From Motacilla alba alba (taxonomy: Eukaryota; Chordata; Aves; Passeriformes; Motacillidae): DNA of 64,000 bases. Below, in pieces: positions 1 to 11,400 of this stretch. Each line of letters starts with the position of its first letter. Within the stretch, counting starts at the first letter, position 1. The stretch spans positions 7,136,618 through 7,200,617 of the forward strand of contig NC_052032.1 in NCBI RefSeq assembly GCF_015832195.1, given 5' to 3'. The notes beneath the pieces are model-generated. The model was not told the DNA's origin. It searched no databases and saw only the letters and a program-made list of their open reading frames with translations. A program made the position numbers and the translations under genes.

Positions 1-3000
1 CAAGACTAAAAGCTAAGTGCAAACAGTTGGAATGTGCAGTGAGTGTATCAGACAGTGGGTGCTTCCTGCTCTGGGGTTTCTGTGTTGGGCTCTCCGTGTG
101 TGGCCCTTGCTTGTTGGTGCTCCTGCCTTTTTGGGAGCAAGAAAATGGCAAGGGGCTGGTGCCAGGGGTTGTGCAGGGAGAACCTGGGCTGGAAGGGCTG
201 CCTGCCTTCCCTCATTGCCCTCTGTAACCCAGGGAGGGGGACACCTCTGCTGCTGGCCTTACGCAAAACACGGCTTCTAGAGGGGAAAATCGTTCAAATC
301 CACACCTGACGCTCAAAGGTTGGTGTCTAATAAGGCTGGAGCTCCCAGGGCAGGTCAGTCAGGAGCACAGGTTAGTGGAGATTGCACTTGTAGATGTACT
401 CTGAGTTAGCAGTGTGGCTGATCTGTCTGGAGCACTTGTGATGAAAGGAGTTAAACTCACAGCAAGATCCTTGAGCTTTGCCATTTCTGACTCCAAGGGC
501 AGCAGTTTGCCCAACCATCACCCTTTTCTCTGGAAAGAGAAAGATCCTTACACTGCTATAGAAGACTAGAATGATTTGGTCTCACTCTCTTCTCTCCCCA
601 GTCCAAGCTCCATTCCCTTTGCCATCCTGCATGCGCACACTGATTCCCTGCCTCAGTTTCCCCTTTATTACAGACTATTAATGCTCAGTGGCATGCTTTG
701 AAGCTTAATAAATCAGGGGCAGATCTTGTGGTCGTCCATCAAGCAAAACTTCCTTTGGCTTTGACCTTTAATGCTTATGAAAAGCTTTGAAGACAACTGC
801 CAACTTATTATTAATAATCTTCTTGGGAGTGGAAGTTACAAGCAGTTGGTGCCAGGCAGCCCAGCAGCCAGCAGCCCCTGCCAGGGTTTCTTCTGCACTA
901 ACAAACCCAGATTTTTCAGGTGTGTTTTTACAACAACATTCTTGTTTTACTTTCTCAAAAAAAAAAAAAAAAAAAGGTAAGTTTTTCCTTCCACCTTTAA
1001 AAAAAAAAAATCTCATCAAATTTGCCTTTCTCAAAACACTGAACATTCCCTTTCTCATCTACCTAAACCTGATGTTGAGTTACTGTCCCCCAGAGGCTTT
1101 CAGTAGCTCAGTTCTGATGTATCCCTGCACTTTGTAGCTCACTGCCTTCTTAGAGTGTAATCAAACATCAAGCTAAGTAGCAAATAAATCTCCCGATCTC
1201 ATAAGCTGCACAGCAAGATCATGTAAATGCAAATGAAGGGCTTGATTTCAAGCTGTCGCGGGGGGAAGGAGGGAAAAATGCTGGGCCTTGTCACTGCAAT
1301 CACTTCACTCTGCAAGTGCAGTAAATCTGCAATAATAATAGTAATGGCAGCGTGACGGGAGGCTTTACTGTACAAGGGGGTGTAATGAAAAGGGGGACAG
1401 AAGGTAGGAAGGAGGCAGGGCCTGGCAGCTGAAAATGCACCAGCTCAGAGTTTGCAGGTGTCCACGAGGCAGAGCCAGAGAGGAGGGGATGGGGCAGCCC
1501 CGGCTGAGTCAGAGCACAGAGGGTTCAGGGATTTTCCCCCTCCCAGGGAAAGGCTGTAGAGGCAGGGATTAAAAATCCACATCTCAGTCTCTTTCTGTAC
1601 CTCTCTGTGTGGACGCATCTCCCAGCTCTCTCAGTCATCTTCAGAAAATTGATGCAATGTGTTTTGCTGGGCCATGAACACCAGGGGACAGAGCAAAATA
1701 AGTCTTGCAACAAAACCTGGAATCCTTAAAAATTTTGCACTTCCTTAAACCTTCGCAATGCCTCCACCTCTAGAAAAACACCCCTTTCAGAGCCTTCCTC
1801 TTCCTCCACAGCAAACATTTTCCAACACTTAAATACAAATCCAGGGCTCAAGCCCAGGGCTGCAGAGATCAGAAACTACCTGGTAAAGGCTCAGGATAAC
1901 TCAGTACACCCAACAGCATCCACTTTTCAGCCAGCCAAGGTCTCCCCACTGATCTAACTCCCCCAGCACTGCACCATGACCGGTGGGAGCATGGCACCCT
2001 CCAAACCCAGCCCGGACACACCTAGTACCACCAGGGAAATTCTCATGTCCAAGGGGAAAGGATGCATCAGCCAAGCCCTTAAAGGCAGTTTGAGAGTGCA
2101 AACAAAGCCTCAGCACTCATCTCTCATAGCCCTGAGAGGTGTTGATCTCTGCTGGGTGTTCTGGGAATGCTTCAGGATAAGGTCTGGAGCTGTGTTTTCC
2201 AAACTGGCTGGATAAACAGCATTTAGGATGCTGGATTTTCCTCACTGAGATCGTAAAGGGAGAAAACTTGCAGAAGGTACCCAGAGAAAATTAGGACCGC
2301 CTGGGATGCAGAGAGAGACGGTTTTAATTAGAGCCAAGAGGTGGGAAATAAGGCAGAGAAATGACATCTTAATGAGGTTTAATGAAGTTGTCTGCTGATG
2401 GGCACAGCTGTCAGACAGATCTGTATTCCAGCCAAGCAGCTTTGTGACAGGCTAAACCTGAACACAGGGAATGGTGCTGGAACTGGGGGAGAAAAAAAAA
2501 AAAAAAAAAACAGACCTTCTGCATCAACTTTGGCTCAGTTTCCCCACTGCTTTATGACAGAGCACACCTATAGTGCCTCAGGACAAACAAATGAAACCAG
2601 CCCGTGAGCTGGAAACAGCATTTTGCTAATTTATGAATGAGAAAGGCTGTGATTGTGGATTACACCAAGCAGGATTCATTCCTGCTACATCCTTCCCCTT
2701 CTTTGCTTTTGTAGGTAAAAAATGTTGGCAGGCAACCAGAGTCCTCTGAGTTCGTTGATTTTTCTGCAGGCACAGATTCTCTCCATGTTCAACATATTGG
2801 ACCAGATTTTTTTTTTTTAATTAATTATCCAGCACCTTCAGCTTTATTTATTCAGTGCAAAGTGACTGTAAAATGCCACCTGATCATAAAAGGAAACAGC
2901 ATGCACTCATTTTGTGATGGAGTAAACACCCAACTGTGTTAACTTCAGGTGCCCTGCAGAAGGGACTCCTTAAATCCCATCATTTCAGAGTTCTGCACTT

Positions 3001-5020
3001 GAGGGTCTAGAAGCAGCTTTGCCACAGGTTACAAACCTCACTCCTGCCCTGCAGTTTCTCAGTGATTTTTCTCCCATCTGACACACCTTTGCCATCACAG
3101 CAGATTTCTGACCTCACTTCCCTGATCCCTCACCAGAAGGTGCTCCCAGGAAAACGCCTTTCCTCCTGCATCTGAGGAACATTCCACCATTTCCCTTGCA
3201 CACCAGTGACAACCAACCTAAAAATAGCTGTAAATACAGGAGGAGCAGATCAGCAGTGAAAGCTCCTTTACCACAGCTGGCAGCATTTTGCACAAGCTCC
3301 TGGCACGCACAGAGTGTACACAGGGTTTGTCACTGCCACTGCAGCCCTGGTGGCACTAAAACCCCACTCAGTCCCCTCGTGCTTGGAGCTGGACAGGGGA
3401 CAGTCCCTCCCTGTGCTCGAGGCTCACAGGAGGGATGTGGGGAAATGCAGCCGTGCTTGCATCATGTCCCTGGGTCAGCGGCTTTTAGAAAGGCTGTTTG
3501 TGACAAAGGAGCTGTAGTTTCACACAGGACGGGTCCCTAAAACTCATTTTCTGGGGAATTTTTGGTCCTGAAAGCCATGGAAATGGCACACCTCCTTTAG
3601 AGTGTCACAAGTGTAAAAGTTGGAGGAATTACAAGCACATTTTAGAGACCTCAATACAGAGCCCTCTGGAAGGGTGCCTGTTCTGGACAGGGGTTATTAA
3701 CCCTCCCTCTCCAGGCAAAACTGGCTCAGTGAGAGTTGTGCCTGAGCTGAGGGTGATGCAGAAGAGCACATTGGAAAGCAGCCACCATGCTGGCAGTGTA
3801 CAGGGGAGCCATGGCTGCTCTGAGGCCCTGGCCAGGGTTTGCACTGTGCTGACTGGGAGTGAAAGGAAAATTTTGGTGTGGATAATGCTCCTACACAAGC
3901 AGCTGCAGTGCTGGGTCCCTTATCAACCTGCACAGCCTGGGCCTGCCATGGTGGCAAGCTGGAGGTGTTCATTTGCTGCTTTCTTTTTCACTGTGTCTCT
4001 GCAGGAAGGGCTGCATTTGGTTCAGCAGCTCCTGACCCAGAGTGTTCACTCTGCAGTGTGATAATGGCCATCTCAAGATCAGTGTTCACCATGAGAAGCA
4101 CCAGAGTGGTATTCCAGCACTTTCATTCTCCCAACAAGACCTGCCAACACCTACAACACCCCAGCTCTCCTAACACCCTTCCCATGGAAAATAACCTGTC
4201 CCAAAGCACCCACATCCTGCCCTCAGGGCTCCTGGGGACTCTGCTCCAGCTTTCCCTGTGCCAGGCTCTCTCCCCTTCCCTCCCTTTCAAGCAGCAGTGA
4301 GGTTTCAAGACACATCCTGCAGGGACTTCACCATGGAGATGGGAGGGTGGACACAAAAGGGTGAGGGGAGGTCAGTTAATCCCACAGACACCACCAGGCT
4401 GGGACACACATGAGCTGGGGAAGAGTTCTTTTGAAAACAAAATAGAAATTATGTTATTGAGCTGAAGGGGTTTTTCTGTGCTATAAAGCCCAGGCTCTGC
4501 TCTCCCTTCTTCATCCCCCTTCTCCTCCTCTTGCAGCACGCCTGTGTCTTGATTATTCTCAAGCAGGAGCACCCATGTGATTCTGCCTGGGCAGGTTTAT
4601 GTCAGTTTTTTAGGAGGATGCGCAACTTGGAAATGAAATAACTCAAAGTAAAGTTAAGACTAGCTGCTGTCTCCCCAGCAGACACCACAGTTGGGCATCC
4701 TCACCAAAGGAGAGATTAACCAAAGAAGAAGATTTCAAGTCCGTATCTATGGAGTCAGGATCCCTATTTCCAGCAAGGCTAGATGTCTCTATAACTCAAA
4801 GCCTAACTTGTGTGAAATTCAGCATTCTTTAGGCTTCAGCTCCTTTTTGCACTGTGGCACTCGTGCAGTGGGATTCAAGCCCTTGCCAAATGGACACTCC
4901 TGGTACTTGTGGCTGTGTTCTGTTACAAACGTCTGTTTTCAGGGGCTTTAATCTTATCAGAAAAGATCTTTATGCTTCTCTATCAGTGCTCTATATGCTT
5001 CTCTGTTCCCTTTTCTGCAG
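1..5020. other. CFAP77 upstream intron (partial)
   Basis: No coding exon is recognisable here. The stretch reads as intron ending at the acceptor TTTTCTGCAG at 5011-5020. It holds poly(A) tracts near 957-976 and 2491-2510, a T run near 2810, and one unique AT-rich block at 1150-1400 listed separately. All open reading frames are short and lack recognisable domains. Confidence 0.6.
1150..1400. promoter_or_regulatory. Candidate conserved non-coding element with POU octamer
   Basis: This is a unique, non-repetitive block within the CFAP77 intron. It contains a perfect octamer ATGCAAAT at 1227-1234, a TAAT cluster around 1330, and CpG-containing segments that stand out from the neighbouring degenerate sequence. 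No open frame or splice-site pair suggests coding. The enhancer interpretation is inference from sequence character. A multi-species alignment would decide it. Confidence 0.35.
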
Positions 5021-5120
5021 CCAGAACTTGGGAAGCCCATGAGAAACTGCTACTCCCTGCCAGGCCCTGATTTTACCTATGGGATGTACATGCACAAGAG
5101 AGATGGAGGAGTCCCTGAAG
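5021..5120 (+). CDS. CFAP77: CFAP77 internal exon (ELGKP...RDGGVPE)
   Basis: The exon starts after the acceptor TTTTCTGCAG and ends at the donor GAAG|GTAGGA. Read from its first base it encodes 33 residues running from PELGKPMRNCYSLPG to RDGGVPE, then one base of a split codon. This matches the human CFAP77 segment with AELGKP, a DFTYG motif and RDGGVAE. The block is part of the conserved core of a microtubule inner protein of ciliary doublets. Phase 1 at the 3' end fits the next exon, which begins with two bases (G|CC, Ala). This is the most upstream CFAP77 exon I can identify in the window. Confidence 0.85.
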
Positions 5121-5636
5121 GTAGGACACTGCCCCTAAAACACAGACCTGCAACAAAATCCTAATGCTAGCAGGAAGTCTCCTCTCCTTCCCACAGCTCT
5201 TCAATACTTCTCATCAAGCTGGAAGTGCAGAACTCCAACATTTACCCACTTTCATTAATATCACCCCAATTGCTTGGTGACCAGTGAAGGTTCTCTGTCA
5301 CACTGGAAACTTTCAGAGGCTCACACAGAGCCCAGGCAGGGAGGGTGCACCTGCAAAAGGTGATGCACCTGGGCACTGTCATAACTTTGTCAGGGCTCCT
5401 GCTTTGTGCTCTCAGGGGCAATTTCCCTGTAAAAATCAGACATCCTGAGCAATCCAGGGCAGAAGGTGAGAAGACATCCAATTCAGATGGGGCATGGGAT
5501 GCAGTGGGACAGGGTATGAAGCTCACAAAAGGAACCTTAGCCCCACAAGACCCCCATGCACAGTGCACACACATCAGTCAGCTTTCCCAAAAGGAGCTAA
5601 CCAAGATGCCTCCTCTTTATTTCCTTCCACCTCCAG

Positions 5637-5713
5637 CCACAGGCCACTGGGACGCAGTGAAGGCCAAGGCTCACCCCTGTAAAATGGTCATGCCTCAGGA
5701 TTTTGTGACCATG
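5637..5713 (+). pseudogene. Duplicated partial CFAP77 exon, copy 1
   Basis: This is a 77-nt copy of the start of the 5988-6210 exon, with its own acceptor (CCTCCAG) but no donor. It carries replacements relative to the real exon, including RKRV to CKMV and PRDF to PQDF. It lies 351 nt upstream of the true acceptor, so it is in frame with the true exon. Read-through nevertheless meets a TAA inside copy 2, near 5861. Use of this acceptor would truncate the protein. Confidence 0.85.
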
Positions 5714-5817
5714 AACCTCAGCCCCACAAGACCCCCATTAACACACATCAATCAGCTTTCCCAAACAGAAGCTAACCAAGATGCCTCCTCTTTGTCTGTA
5801 TTTCCTTCCACCTGCAG

Positions 5818-5894
5818 CCACAGGCCACTGGGATGCAATGAAGGCCAAGGCCCACCCCCGTAAGAGGGTCATGCCCCGGGATTTTGTGGCCATG
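5818..5894 (+). pseudogene. Duplicated partial CFAP77 exon, copy 2
   Basis: This is the second 77-nt exon-start copy, nearly identical to the real exon and preceded by a good CCTGCAG acceptor, but without a donor. It lies 170 nt upstream of the true acceptor. Splicing here and reading through would shift the frame and meet a TAG at 5991-5993, just inside the real exon. It is a potential decoy acceptor. Confidence 0.85.
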
Positions 5895-5987
5895 AAGCTT
5901 AGCCCCACAAGACCCCCATGCATGGTCTGCTTTCCCAAACGGAAGCTAACTGAGATGCCTCCTCTTTGTATTTCCTTCCACCTGCAG

Positions 5988-6210
5988 CCATAGGCCACTG
6001 GGACGCAGTGAAGGCCAAGGCCCACCCCCGTAAGAGGGTCATGCCCCGGGATTTCGTGGCCATGGGCCGCGCAGCCGTGGACGAGGGCTGCACCACAGCC
6101 CGGGAGTTTGCTCTGTACTACAACTACATGGACATCCGCTGCAAGGACAAGGGCATCCTCAGATATGGGGGCAAGGCACCCCCAGGCATGACCTTTGGCA
6201 GGCCACCACG
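5988..6210 (+). CDS. CFAP77: CFAP77 internal exon (GHWDAVKAK...MTFGRPP)
   Basis: A 223-nt exon lies between the acceptor CCACCTGCAG and the donor CACG|GTAAGG. It encodes about 74 residues: AIGHWDAVKAKAH, a PRDFVAMGRAAVDEG segment, YYNYMDIRCKDKG, and finally PPGMTFGRPP. Human CFAP77 has the corresponding SHWK, RDFVALNREAV, HDIRRK and PPDMTFG blocks in the same order. Entry phase (CC completes Ala) and exit phase (CG, completed by G to Arg) agree with both neighbours. The first 77 nt and the acceptor are the third unit of the tandem triplication. The two upstream copies compete for the same branch-point region, so correct splicing must select the last of three similar acceptors. Confidence 0.9.
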
Positions 6211-7046
6211 GTAAGGCCCTCCTCAGGATGAAATTATCCCTTCCTGCCTGTGGGGGTATTAGTTGTTGGTTTTTTTGGGGGTTTGGATTGAAGGTATTTG
6301 AGACAGCAATTTGCGTTTGGATTTAAGTGTTTCTTATTTTTTTTATCAGTAAGATAGTTTTATTATTGTGTGTTTGGCAGCTTTTTATTAGAAGGCACAA
6401 AATGGCTAACAATTTTTTGTTACAAGGTTTTTTAAGACTAATCTGTCTAATTAAGAACTGACACTTTGATTATTTTTTAACTCAATAACTGATTTCAAAG
6501 AGTTCGCAATGCAGACTTACTTGCTTAATTACAAAATGCTACTGAACTTATGAACAAGAAGGAAGAAGAAGAAGCATGAAGAAGAAACTTAGGACAACAC
6601 TTTGTGCTTCCTATTTTGTTTCTATCTACAACATACTCAAAATTTCAAAACGTAAATTTTTCACTAATTTTTCTTTATAATTTTTTTCACACTTTTGTGG
6701 ATTCTAGTCTATCTTGACATCTAGGAAACTTTTTCTATGAATGAGGTTTAAAGTTAGTACACCTTTGGGGGTCAGAGCACCCCAGAGCAGACAGAGAAAT
6801 ATTCCTGGTGCCCTGGGTTTTCACACCTACCCTCACACCTACATCCCTCCCCAGTCTCAGCTACCACAGTCCCCAAAAGAGAAGTGTCCTGAACCTGGAT
6901 ATGCTGAATCAAAGCATCACATCCATGTCTGATGACACTGTGACATATGGTCTCCTTGAGCCAGGTCTCATAAGCTCTTGGGGATTTAGATCACACCCAA
7001 GATAGCTCAGCTACCTTAGAAGGCATAAAATCAGCAGGATGGCTTC

Positions 7047-7434
7047 TGTGGTAGTGTTGGAAACAGAAAAGTTTTAATAAAAGGCAAAATAACAAAACTC
7101 TTTACAGAGAAAACCCGAGCCAGGTGCAAGAGACCCTTGCCCCTGATAAACACCTCCCAAAAGCCATTGGTTCCTTTGTTCTCTTCTTTTTCTGGTAAAT
7201 TGCTCAGGCAGGACTTTTTGGCTCCTGTCCAATTGTCTGTCCTTAAGTTTGAGGTGAAGTCCCCCAAGTCCTATGAGATGTCTTTTCACCTAATTGAAGA
7301 GAGAAACTTCTGGGCTTTTTTCCTTTTTTAAGGAGACAAAGGATAGTTCTGTCACTCCGTCAACAGGGGGCTCATTCCTACAACACTCCTGTCAGATAAT
7401 CAACTACCTGAATCTAACATACACGCCACAACAC
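7047..7434 (-). mobile_element. Solo LTR-like endogenous retrovirus remnant
   Basis: The block reads TGTGGTAG at its left edge and GCCACAACA at its right edge on the plus strand, giving TG...CA-type ends. On the minus strand an ATTAAA poly(A)-like signal lies about 30 bp from the 3' end, as in some avian ERV LTRs. Possible imperfect target duplications are GGCTTC (7041-7046) and GGCCTC (7435-7440). There is no internal retroviral coding sequence. Family membership was not verified, and a repeat-library search would settle it. Confidence 0.5.
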
Positions 7435-7809
7435 GGCCTCATTTCACCTGTAGTATTATGGGCTTGAAGCCTCCTAAAAATATCTTCAATGCCAACCCTT
7501 CAATTTAAGGAATATGAAGAGCTGTCAGCCAGAAAATTGCCATCCCAGGGTCAGAAAATCAGAGCAACAGCATTTCTACCTGTCTGCACTAGTTGAAATA
7601 TTCTGGTGGTTAAAGATCAGTTCAAGTTCTTTATCCTACTCTCTCCCACTTAATTAATTGCTCTGCACTGGGCAGAAATTGGGAGTGGAGCAGGAAAGAG
7701 GCAAAGAAGCTTTTCCATGCCAGTGCAACTCCAGCACAAACCAGTGCTAAAGCCTCTGAAAGTCCTGCTGCTGCTGGAGCCCAGGGGGGTTTCTTGCTCT
7801 GTGCAGGTC

Positions 7810-8440
7810 TGGACCAGACATTAGGTTTTTATTTTAAGAGCTAGATAATAATCACTACCAGAAAAATAACAGCTACAAATTCTAGAGAAAAGACATGATG
7901 AACGGCACCGTGTATTTTACATGATAGTAAATGGGCTTTGCATATGCAAATTGAATGGATTTTAAAATGGTATTTAATGACAATTTTCGTAGCAGACATT
8001 AACATTAATTGCATCAAAATGAAAATGTAGCATTAGCTTGCTGTTAGCTGCAAATGCCCCAGCTATAAAGCTTTATCTTTATCAGTATCAGCCCTCATCC
8101 ATGTGACAGGGCTGCTCTGCAAATTGCAGGCAAAAGGGCTTTTATGTTGCAAAAGTATCCCCCAACGCAGGCCAAAATCAACATCAATTTTGCTTTATTT
8201 CTTCATAAACGGAGGTTAAATGGCTGCCTGTAAGAAGCCCAGGCATGCTTCAAAAGTTTTAAGGAAAATCTGCAGACCCCACAACGGCAGAAGTAGTGAG
8301 AAAGGGCTTTTAATTGAAAGTTATTATTGTACAACTTGCCTGCTCCTTAATAGCTACCTTTTATGCAGATTGATTGTATTTATCCCTTTACTTTAAAAGC
8401 ATGTTATAGATAAAACTGGGATTACTGGGATTATCAAGGA
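7810..8440. promoter_or_regulatory. Candidate conserved non-coding element with palindromic octamer
   Basis: A long, unique AT-rich block lies in the CFAP77 intron. It contains the palindrome TTTGCATATGCAAA at 7937-7950, which overlaps the octamer ATGCAAAT (7944-7951). It also has a TTAATTGCATC homeodomain/POU-like site near 8010, two TTATC (GATA-type) sites around 8072-8085, and AATTGAAAG and CCTTAATAGC sites near 8310-8350. Motif density and lack of repeats resemble vertebrate developmental enhancers. The target, if any, is inferred to be BARHL1. Confidence 0.4.
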
Positions 8441-11400
8441 GTTGTTACAGCCATTTCAGTAAAAGTGGGAGTTAAACACACTTTTCCATGACTGGCAAGT
8501 TAGAGGGGCCAGCTTTGGTGAGCATCCCCAGGACAAGCTGATCCCTGGGCACAGCAAGACCCATCTTCCTAAAAATGACCTGGCTGTCAATGGATTTCAG
8601 TAGGGTTTGGACTCTAAGCCCTGTTTCACTGTGATCTCAGTGCTGCTACCTGGGAAGGTGCTCCCAAGTAAGGCACGTGCATGTCTGGGGGCAGAAGAAA
8701 ATGGTGGCAAAAGGTCTTTTTTCACAATTCCAAGCACTTCATGTCCTTAAGAAATAACAGACCTGATCTACAGGTGTATTAACATCTTGGGTGCAGTGAA
8801 TTTTTCAGCCAGAACAGCACTTGCCTGTCATCTCCCAGCACTGACAGTGTGGCTGAGGAGGCCAGAGAGCAAAGGTGCTTTCCCATGGCACTGGGAGCAT
8901 TGAGACACCCTGCCTGATGATGTGGTGCTTTGGGACAGCCCAGAACCCCAGTGCAGACCCTGCCCAGTCTGCAGCTCTCTGCACAGTGGGAACTGCAGCT
9001 GGTGCCAGCCCACAGCCTCGGGGCTGGGCTGCTTCCCTGGGAACACAAATATCTCAAATAACCCAAATAACTGTGACAGGAACGTGGCTGGGGTCACTGG
9101 GTAATGCACAAGGGGTTTCTCGAGCCTTGGTAACTCATCTCCAGCCCCTTCCCAGGCTCTGGGCTGTGCTGCTAAAGGTTTCTGTCTCCTGGAGACACCA
9201 GGAGCTCTCCCTAGGCTCACAGGTTGGAGCTCTCCTGGATCATCCCAAATAGAAACAAACACCAAAGCTGTGGTTGCTATTAGTGCCTTGTTAATCACTG
9301 CCTGGCCCTGCTGCTGCTCTAACTCGGATCTCTTGTGCCTCTGCTTTCTGCTCACAGTGCGTGCAGCGTTTCACCAGGCAGCCTCAGACACTGCAGCAAA
9401 GCTCTCTGAAGCTTTGAGGCCTCTTTCCTTTCTTTTCCTGGGATATTTACCTTCAAAGGTCACCCATACCCCTCTATATTCCCCCTGGGCACCTTCCAGG
9501 GGAGAGAAGCAGTGCTGCTTTTTGCTGATTCCCCCCCCATTCTCTCCCTCCCTTTTCCCGGAGTAATGTTTGCTACCAATCACGTGGCCAGCTTTGTTGT
9601 GAGAGTCATAAAAAGGACATTTTTCATCTCTCCTTTTTCCTGCTCTCGCTCCCTTCTCTCTCTCAGTAGCAGACAGAGATTTATTCCTTCCCTGATGCCT
9701 GTGGCATTTGGAGCTGGGAGGGGTCAGGGGAGGCACTGATGGAACATAACAGATAATGCAGTGGTTCCCCAGGGGCTTGTCCAGCTCCAGAGCCGATCCA
9801 TCAGCAGGCAGTGCTCATGCCAAGGTCAGCAGTAACGAGGATGGGGTGGGCTCCCTGCCTCCCCCGTGGGGCATCCTCCAGCCAGGCTCCCCCAGTTCAT
9901 GCTCCAGCTTCTGAGCTCTACAGGAGCTGCCTTGTGCAAGCACACTTTGCAGGAGAGGACACTGAGTGCAGGCACTGGGCTCACAGCACACAGGCTCAGC
10001 TTCACCTCTGCCAGCCCTCCTCCCCACCACACACAGCTCCACAGACTCATCTTCCAAGGAAAATTCCCATCTTTGACAGTCCCCTCCAGGAGCTAAACCC
10101 CATCCACGTGCTCTGTGCATGAGCCATTACAGAGCTGCTGGGGGTTGCTGTCCTCCCAGGTCTTTCATTCAAAATTTCCCCACAGGTGTGTCCAGCCCCA
10201 TCCTCTGCAATAACAACCTTGTTTTACAAGGGAGAGGCTGGAGGGCACTCAGTGGGCTGGGGTTTCATGGTACTGGAGACCCAAAGGCACAGAGGGTCTG
10301 TGAAGACATCCAGCATCTTCACTGGTGTCACTCCAGCCTGCTATTCAAGGTGCATTTGGAAACCTCAAATGGTGTCCAGACCTACATTTATCCTCCTGAC
10401 CACCTTTTCTGGCTGAGCTTCACTGTGCACTGAAATCAGCCAACACGTAAGGATCATTTTTTGAATGAGAGGTAAACACAAAGACGTGGATGCTGCGTAC
10501 AGCTGGATTTTAGATGCTATTGATCTGTGCAAGGTCACACAAGGAGTTGGAAGCCAGAACACTCCAGCACACAGTTGGTACTCCGAGCACCAGCTCTGTC
10601 CCCAGGAGTGAGCAGGGCAGAGTGCACCCTCAGTATGGACACACTGCCAGGACAGAAAAGCTTCCAGTCACCTCTTGGTGAGCATCCTAAATCTGCCTGC
10701 TACGCCCCAGAACCTGTTCCTGGACACGAGGAGTGCACAGACGTGCCATCCTCTGCCATCCTGCACCTGTACCTGCTCCAAAGCCTGCATGGCCATAACC
10801 CTGCCTCCCACGGGCTGCCATGCACTTGGCAGTTGGCCTGGAGGTTGGGCTGACCTTGGGTGTGCTGGCAGGATTTCCCTGGCACTCTGTCATCCCCAGG
10901 GCTCCTGCCGGGCCCCCCCACTGTCTGCCTTCGCTTCAACTGTCCCTTTCCTGAATTTCACAGCCCATTTTCCTTCTGTCTTCATCTCCTGCCTCCGTTC
11001 CACCTCCCATTCTCTAAAACTGCTCTTAGTCCTTTGGCAGCTGTTTTCATCATGTCCCTGCAGCAAACTCACCTCTCCAAAGTGTTTGGTCACTGCAATC
11101 TCTCTTCTTCAAATTGTTACACTTGGCCAAGGGCATCAGTTACCCAGTACCTCCTCTTTAATTGGTATCATTTGCAACCATCTCAATCTTTCACCTTCCC
11201 TGAGAAGAGAGATTTCTATGCTCATGCTCTGCTTAGCAAGTGGCCTTTCCACCCAGTGTCTGTGCTGTTTGCACACAGCCAGAACAAAGTTTAGAAAGCA
11301 GCTCAAGAGGTGCTGAGCTATAGATTTATTTTTGAGATACTTAAAGAACATTTCAGGCTGCTAATATATGGCTGTGGAAAGAAAGCTAATCTAGATGTAG

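Larger units (their letters stand above)
5533..6064 (+). repeat. Tandem triplication of a CFAP77 splice acceptor plus exon start
   Basis: Three direct repeats of 181, 181 and about 170 bp start at 5533, 5714 and 5895. Each unit contains intron sequence (AGCCCCACAAGACCCCCAT), a TTTCCTTCCACCTGCAG-type acceptor, and 77 nt of exon beginning GGCCACTGGGA. The exon-like parts lie at 5637-5713, 5818-5894 and 5988-6064. Only the third continues into the complete exon with a donor. By eye the second copy differs from the third at about 4 of 77 exon positions, and the first at about 9, so the duplication looks fairly young. The first acceptor is CCTCCAG; the others are CCTGCAG. Confidence 0.95.

Noticed and set aside
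1..5020. First CFAP77 exon
   Set aside because: I looked for the amino-terminal segment expected before PELGKP and found no frame with a suitable donor. It is probably upstream of the window.
5345..5863. 172-codon frame as a separate gene
   Set aside because: It is formed by reading through CFAP77 intron and the duplicated partial exon. It ends where copy 2 shifts the frame.
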